From contig NC_092565.1 in the NCBI RefSeq assembly GCF_037975245.1, forward strand, positions 9,532,499-9,596,498: 64,000 bases of DNA, read 5' to 3'. Under the pieces are notes generated by a model, which worked only from the letters and a program-made list of their open reading frames with translations, searched no databases and had not been told where the DNA came from. The position numbers were made by a program, and so were the translations under genes. Within the stretch, counting starts at the first letter, position 1; the number at the start of each line of letters is the position of its first letter. Source of the stretch: Apostichopus japonicus. Lineage: Eukaryota; Echinodermata; Holothuroidea; Aspidochirotida; Stichopodidae. This document shows positions 57,954-64,000 of this stretch, one piece after another.

Positions 57954-60900
57954 GTAAGTTTTCTAAGCTTTGTCATCTTTTTCTCCCCCTCCCACCCTTT
58001 GCGGTACGATTTAATTAATTAATTAATCATTTTTTTTAAAAACTGCGTAATTCCCCACAAATGAATGTATGCATTTTGATATCGCTTGTCAGTATTTCTG
58101 CCGTAAAAGAAACAAAGATGTTCGTTTGAAGTTCATTTCAAGTTCGTTTGAAGTTCATTTCAAGTTCGTTTCAAGTTCTTTTCAATTAATGACTTCAAGT
58201 GCATCTTGTGAGATATAGACCATACAAAATGTTCGATCTATTGCACAGGGGGGGGGGGGAACGCTCTCATATCAATGAGGCGTCACTGAATCATTCTGCG
58301 TGCACTCTGTTGATTCTGCAACTCTGTGTAGTTTGTTTGTGTCTATAGTTTGTGAGATTGTGCAACAGATGAAAAAGTGCAATGGTAATCATTTTTTGGT
58401 GAGGGATTTTCACAGCTGTTGTTTCCATCTGTTCATTATATATTATGATATCAATGTTATGATATCCACACTGCAGGTTTATTGTACTTTAACATAATTT
58501 GATAAATTTTAGTGGATCGTTATTAAAACATGATCTCATATTACTTGTCTGAGATTTATTAAATGCAAAGTCAATGGGATTATGATTACTCTCTAATGAT
58601 GGGAACTCAAGTGTATTGTTTGTAGAGACCTTTGAATACATTATTTAAAATTCAGTATATATAGACATATTTGCTGGTTTAGTGAGTGCACATGAATATA
58701 GCCAGCTATGCATCTGCAGTAATCATGTATGGAATATTAATGGGTTGAGCTTGTATTGTAAATTAGCTGGGTATAGGAATTTAATAAAAAGAAACCTATT
58801 AGATTTAGATTCACAAAATGGATCTCAAAGTGTAGACAGAGGCTTAAATGTTTCTAAGTATGACCAAAACCAGAAAGGAGATTTTTACACCAATAAAAAT
58901 ATTCAAGTCAAATATAATATAATAATAATAATTTAAGGATTCTTATTGCTAACTTCTCTTGGGAATTAGTTAAAGCTTGGATCATATTAAGACCGTTGGC
59001 AACAATTAGGACTTTTGACTGAATTTCTTGCATAACAGTTCACTTAATAGCAAAGGGAATATGTTATATCACACATTAATGATTAACCATACCAACCATG
59101 ACAACAGTAATCATTTGATTTTATCTTTATCAGTAGTATGGGCCAAGATCACGTGGACCATGCCTGTTTTGTTTTGATCTTTGTCGTCGTTTGTTCTTGT
59201 AATCTCATTATTTCCTTACCGCTGGTTTTGTATGGGACATAGTGGTCTCTATGGATTGAATCGCTTTAATGTCTGCCTCAGTCAGTTGACTTACTTCTTA
59301 ACTGTTAAACTTTTGGTCTCTTTCGTCCACCAATACTAGCATTCTTTTCTCTAGCATTCTTTTCTCTCATATCTCCTTGGTCCTGCGGATCTCTTGACTA
59401 GGATAAATATTTCAAGATCCATTTTGCTCGTTGATGTCATAAGGGATTGAGAATTGATTCAGATAATTGATTAGTGGTGGTACTTGAAGCTGAGGGAATT
59501 ATAAGGAAAGGCAAAGTTCAAACCAGTTTTGAAAAGATATGTCAGTAACATATATACCCATCTTTATGTAGTCTATACTTTAATATCTATATAAGAAAAC
59601 TATGGCAACTGGCAATTACCAGCACTGACCTCCGTGGGAGGGCCGGGAGTTGATTGCTGGATGAAAATTCAAGTGGCATCATTTATGCTAATTGCTTTAT
59701 AGGACCAACACTGGCAAAGAAAAAGAATTATTTGTATATCGTTCAAGTATTGATGTACACTTACAATATTATCTCTGTATTATGAAGTGGCAGACAACGG
59801 TTTTGTAATATGATACAGGGGGAACCAATGTTCAAAGGTGTTCAAACTGCTGCATATGAAGGCACGACGTCGTCCAAGTGAAAACTATTGGGGTACCCCA
59901 TCCCTTGTTGGGGGGTCCTTGTGTGTGAGATTTGGCATGACATAAACTTAGCTGTACTGTTTGCCTTGTATTTGTCATAATGGGGACTTGCTGTCAAAGT
60001 TACTTAGATATTGGATACTAGTACTAGTAAAAGAGACTGCATGTGAGTGAAGAATTCATTGTGACTGCTGTTTGCAATTGTCAGCTATTAACTGTTCATG
60101 TGTACAGCTATACATTTAAACCATTGGTCTGCAGGGGTTCATTCCAGGGGAACCAGAAATATTTAAGTATTTCATTATTCATCATATTAACTTGCTACGT
60201 ATGCTTGCCAAGTTTGTGACACATACATGTACATAAATGTCTCTGAATGTGAACATGTGGGTGTTTATTTGTGTTTTATTAAAGATATATCAACACCATA
60301 AATGTCTTACCCAAAGTCATAATCCTTGAAAGTCATGAATTCCTTTCATTGTGTGTACAATGATTTTTATAGACGGGAATATATATACTGTATATATATA
60401 TATTCCATTGACATGTATACACATAAAGCTCGGTTTGATGAGCTTCTATATAGGTCGATTGATGTTACATAACTCAAGAGTTATAAAAAGGCTACTGTAA
60501 CTAGGAGTATCGTGTACCATATGTGCCATTTAGCTGTAAGGGAAACTATGGCTTGCATGGTTTTGTATCCTGGGGAAACATGTTCCATGGAATTATCCTT
60601 CATGCTAGGAAGGAATTTAGGGAATTGGAATGCAGCTGAATCAAGATCAAGAGAGAGAGAGAGTCATGACGATGGTGTTGATTTCATCCTCATCCTCCTC
60701 ATCCTCTTTATAGTTCATGTGATGATCGAGGCCGGCAAACAGACTGAATGTGGCTTTTGGCAGTCATCCTCTGTATGCAGTCATATGTAGTCATAGAATG
60801 GATGATCACGGAGGTGTATATATATATGAGCCATGGGAAGGATATGGTACAATCCATCAGAGGTCCAGGCCCTTTTTTCTAATTCCCCTTCTTCCATCAC

Positions 60901-62029
60901 TTTATCATATTCCATCCCTTTCACCCTCCCCCCCCTCCCGTAAAATGAATGATCATTTAAAAGAGACCTGTATTATCGTATGTACAGTACACAGTGACAC
61001 CTTGGACATCAATTAGTGGGAAATGTCCCCACAATTCTGCGAGTACTCTTCCTTAACCCTGCAGTCCACTCTCCCCCACTCAGTACTCTCCATCATCCAT
61101 CTCAAGATTTGTTTAGGCCTATATGAGGTCATTATTTGATTTCATCTTTTCAGTTTGAACACAAAACCTTAAATTTGATACAACATGACAGAGTAATTTG
61201 TCCCTAGTTAATACTAAGAGTGTTTGATGTGAGAGAACAGCTGATATGTCTCAATTAAACCAAGGGCAAGGCAGGGAGGGGGAAGTGGTGGGGGGGGATG
61301 GGGAGGATGAACTCTATAGTAATGAGAGCACTGGTTGTTTACCATCATAGTGGCTGATGAATTGAGTTATTGCAAGCATACAGACTGATTGCCAAACTAA
61401 ATTTGCAAAACCTCAGTGTGCATACAATGGTCCTCAGGCTATCTATCTATCTATCTCTATCTATATATATATATATACATAAAAATAAAATCATGCAGCC
61501 TCCAGAAGTTACTAAAATGATTGGATTCTATCACATTTTGCATTTTCTCTGAACAGAATTAGTGTAGATTACATACTGTATGCAAATTTTCTTACCACTC
61601 GATTCTTAAAATGCTATTAAAAATCGCCCCAGATTTTGCTGGCAGGCTATTACGATATTTGCAACTGCTCATTGTGCTTGTTTAAAATTCCAAACAGGAT
61701 TTAACGGAGGAGGGGAAACTTTAATTGACCACCAGAGAAGTACAATTTGATATGGAAGGTGAAGTCAAGTGATATGTACATCTCACAGCGTTAATAAGCA
61801 AACTGTATTAAAATATGCATATGTACACATATGTTAAAGAAGGAAAAAAAGGCAGAATACTAGCCTATGGGTACATCCGTATATTGCTCAAAATTGAGTT
61901 TTTAACAGAAGTGTTGAGACACTGGCTGGATATTTTGTATTGATCAACTGCAAGAAAAGAAGCATAGAAAAAGTAAACTTAGAGTGTTGCTTTTAATATT
62001 GACTAATTTACCTACATACGTAATCTAAC
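57954..62029 (+). other. Intron sequence after exon C
   Basis: No further exon was found. It contains a G run (58250-58259), a palindromic TATATA segment (60378-60408), a (GA)n run near 60650-60662, CT/C-rich text at 60920-60940, and (CTAT)n(TA)n at 61440-61480. The next coding exon of the gene is presumably beyond 64000. Confidence 0.5.
58121..58186 (+). repeat. Short minisatellite, 20-bp unit, about 3 copies
   Basis: TTCGTTTGAAGTTCATTTCA is repeated with a few substitutions, about 170 bases downstream of the exon C donor. Confidence 0.92.
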
Positions 62030-62745
62030 ATATCTTTTTACATATATATCTATCTACCTACCTATCGACAATTACCTACATACATAATCTAACATTTACA
62101 AATCTACGACATAACTATCTAAAATTACCTACATACATAATCTTACATATCTAGTTACATATCAACTACTTACCTATCTACAATTATCTACATGAATCTA
62201 ACATAGCTATTTAAATATCTACCTTCCTACCTAACCTCTACATATACCTATCTACTTATCTACTTATGTCTTTACCCACTTCCCTTCCTAACTAGCTTAC
62301 TTACTTCTATCTACTTTAAAACCTACCTACCTACATGTCTACCTACTTTACATATATCTACTTATCTACCTACCTATCTACTTACCTATCTATCTATCAC
62401 TTACCTAATAACCTGTTTACCTATCTATTTACCCACTTAGCTAACCTACTCTACATTAAATTATCTAGCTATATCTACTTATCTACCTACCTATTTAATC
62501 TACATACTTACCTAAATACCATTCTATATACCCACTTAGCTAACCTGCCAACTTATCTACCTACCTTAACTTATCTACCACTATCTACTTTCCTATCTAT
62601 TTATGTACCTTACCTTTCTAATTACCTATCTATCTACCTGTTTACCTATCTATATACCCACTTAGCTAACCTACTAACTGATCTACCTACATTTAACTTA
62701 TCTACCTAGATCTAACTTATCTACCTATCTATCAACATACCTACA
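62030..62745. repeat. Degenerate CTAC/CTAT tetranucleotide tract
   Basis: About 700 bases are dominated by CTAC, CTAT and ACCTA words with frequent interruptions such as CCCACTTAGCTAACCT, which itself recurs at 62431, 62531 and 62658 and hints at higher-order copies. The Tyr/Thr/Leu/Ser-rich frame at 62335-62709 is a product of the repeat. Confidence 0.95.
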
Positions 62746-64000
62746 ATTAGTTCAAATATAAAAGCAAAAAATGTCTTCTTCTTTTAACAAAAGAGACCTG
62801 ACACAACATTAGGTGCCGCGTTTAATTATGCATGTTTTAAAGTTAGAGCAATGTTGTTTTCATTGTTGAATTGTGAAGTAATTCAAGTTTAGCACAACAA
62901 AGACATGGATGTGTATGGATGTTATTCTTCCAATTTTCATTAAAGTGATGCTCATCCGGTGTACTTAGAAGTTTGAAGTTTAATTAATTTTCTAATAGTT
63001 TCATTTGGTATCATCTTCATTTGTTCACGGAAAGAAGAGTTCATGGTACATGTAACTTAGAGGCGCCAAAGAAACAATTAAAAGGTAAAAATTCATCTTG
63101 GGTTGTTTGTATTGCATGGGTTTATGATTCAAAGCAAATATGGATTTGTAATCTGTAAAGTGCACATTACCATGGTTACACACTGCATCATTACCATAAA
63201 TACAATAATACCAGCAAATGTTGGAAACAAGAAATTGTTGATGCCGATAGTTAAAGTTGATTATGAGACTGAAATCCTGGCCTTAAATACGTATAGGTTT
63301 ACACTTTAGGGAAATTAAAAGTTAGCTTGGAAACAGTGCAGCTTAAAAGTGTATAAAACACGACAGATCTGCTGAAGTAGCACACACCACAATATACCAG
63401 CTTGCTATACAGTGGCACAGAAGTGCACAAAGTGATAAGCAGTAGATGATCTGTGTGTAAATATTATACAAATATTTTGCAACTAAATGTTATAACACTA
63501 AAAGAACTCATCATTTCATATCTATTAATGGTCATCGGTAGGCCTATTTATATTGTTAATGCTTCCAAATTACAGCTTCATTCTCAAAATTGTTTAAAAT
63601 TGTTACAATCCAGTATATATTATTTCCCTGCTGATCTCCACTCCTCCCAAATTATTTCTCTGTCAATGAAAAGTTTGACTGATATAATTTGTTTTACTGA
63701 CATTTGACATTCTGAACATTGGTGACCAGTTTTGTCCATAATTTTTAGCATATTCCATTTTATCTTGTTGATTAATGGTTATGAATGAAAGAATTTTTTT
63801 TTACCACGAGGATAACGATGCGTTATAATGAACTTGTCTGGTATAATAATTTATTATTGTTAGAGAAATATTCTTTGGTCTTTGAAACGGACATGATCAA
63901 GTACTGTAGCTATAGCATTGCGAACAACAGATACGATGATTTCACTAATACAAAGGTATTTCATGCACTAATTTCAGTATTCACAGTGTAATTTTACTAG
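62746..64000. other. Non-coding stretch to window end
   Basis: AT-rich. Only short chance frames are seen, and there is no exon with paired splice sites. Confidence 0.5.

Noticed and set aside
62335-62709. Tyr/Thr/Leu-rich 124-codon frame
   Set aside because: Translation of the CTAC/CTAT repeat.
1-64000. CRISPR arrays, operons, prophage or bacterial-type genes
   Set aside because: None seen; splice signals, SINEs and gene density are those of an animal nuclear genome.

Overview
The window is intron-rich, AT-rich animal DNA with very little coding sequence. The one clear gene piece is a 1.4-kb plus-strand exon whose open frame runs into a GT splice donor. There are also tRNA-derived SINEs, a hAT-type MITE, a LINE 3' tail, satellites and microsatellites. 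Gene spacing and repeat types would suit a marine invertebrate deuterostome such as an echinoderm, perhaps a sea cucumber. That is an impression only, because no family was matched by search.

Layout. 1-340 is a CpG-dense block with two strong splice donors and a short start-to-donor frame (236-338). 351-9150 is mostly non-coding, with a 45-bp tandem repeat (6981-7170) and a coding-looking minus-strand frame (8124-8421). 9150-9320 is a second CpG-dense patch, followed by a presumed 5' leader and then the large exon A (10775-12197, 474 codons plus 1 nt). 12198-49739 is non-coding on the plus strand. It holds (TA)n and ATGCATG tracts, SINEs at 14461, 18708 and 20476, a LINE tail at 16057, a decayed coding stretch at 17760-18360, local duplications, a 0.87-kb CT-rich minisatellite (20757-21627), an AT hairpin (24476-24567) and a 37-kb tandem field. 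47100-47640 is a third CpG patch, followed by exon B (49751-49910). A complete hAT-like MITE lies at 50331-50733. 55130-55510 is a fourth CpG patch, followed by two pairs of about 136-bp duplications and exon C (57827-57953). The rest is non-coding, ending in a CTAC/CTAT-rich tract.

How it fits together. Exons A, B and C, and the weaker candidate at 236-338, each begin with an ATG preceded by A at -3. Each ends at a consensus GT donor in the same phase (one base of a split codon), and each lies within or 1.5-2.3 kb downstream of its own CpG-dense patch. The simplest reading is one plus-strand gene with several alternative promoters and first coding exons, all splicing to a shared exon to the right of the window. 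Exons A and B share a C-I-K-D motif near their 3' ends. I could not name the gene family: the body of the protein lies outside the window.
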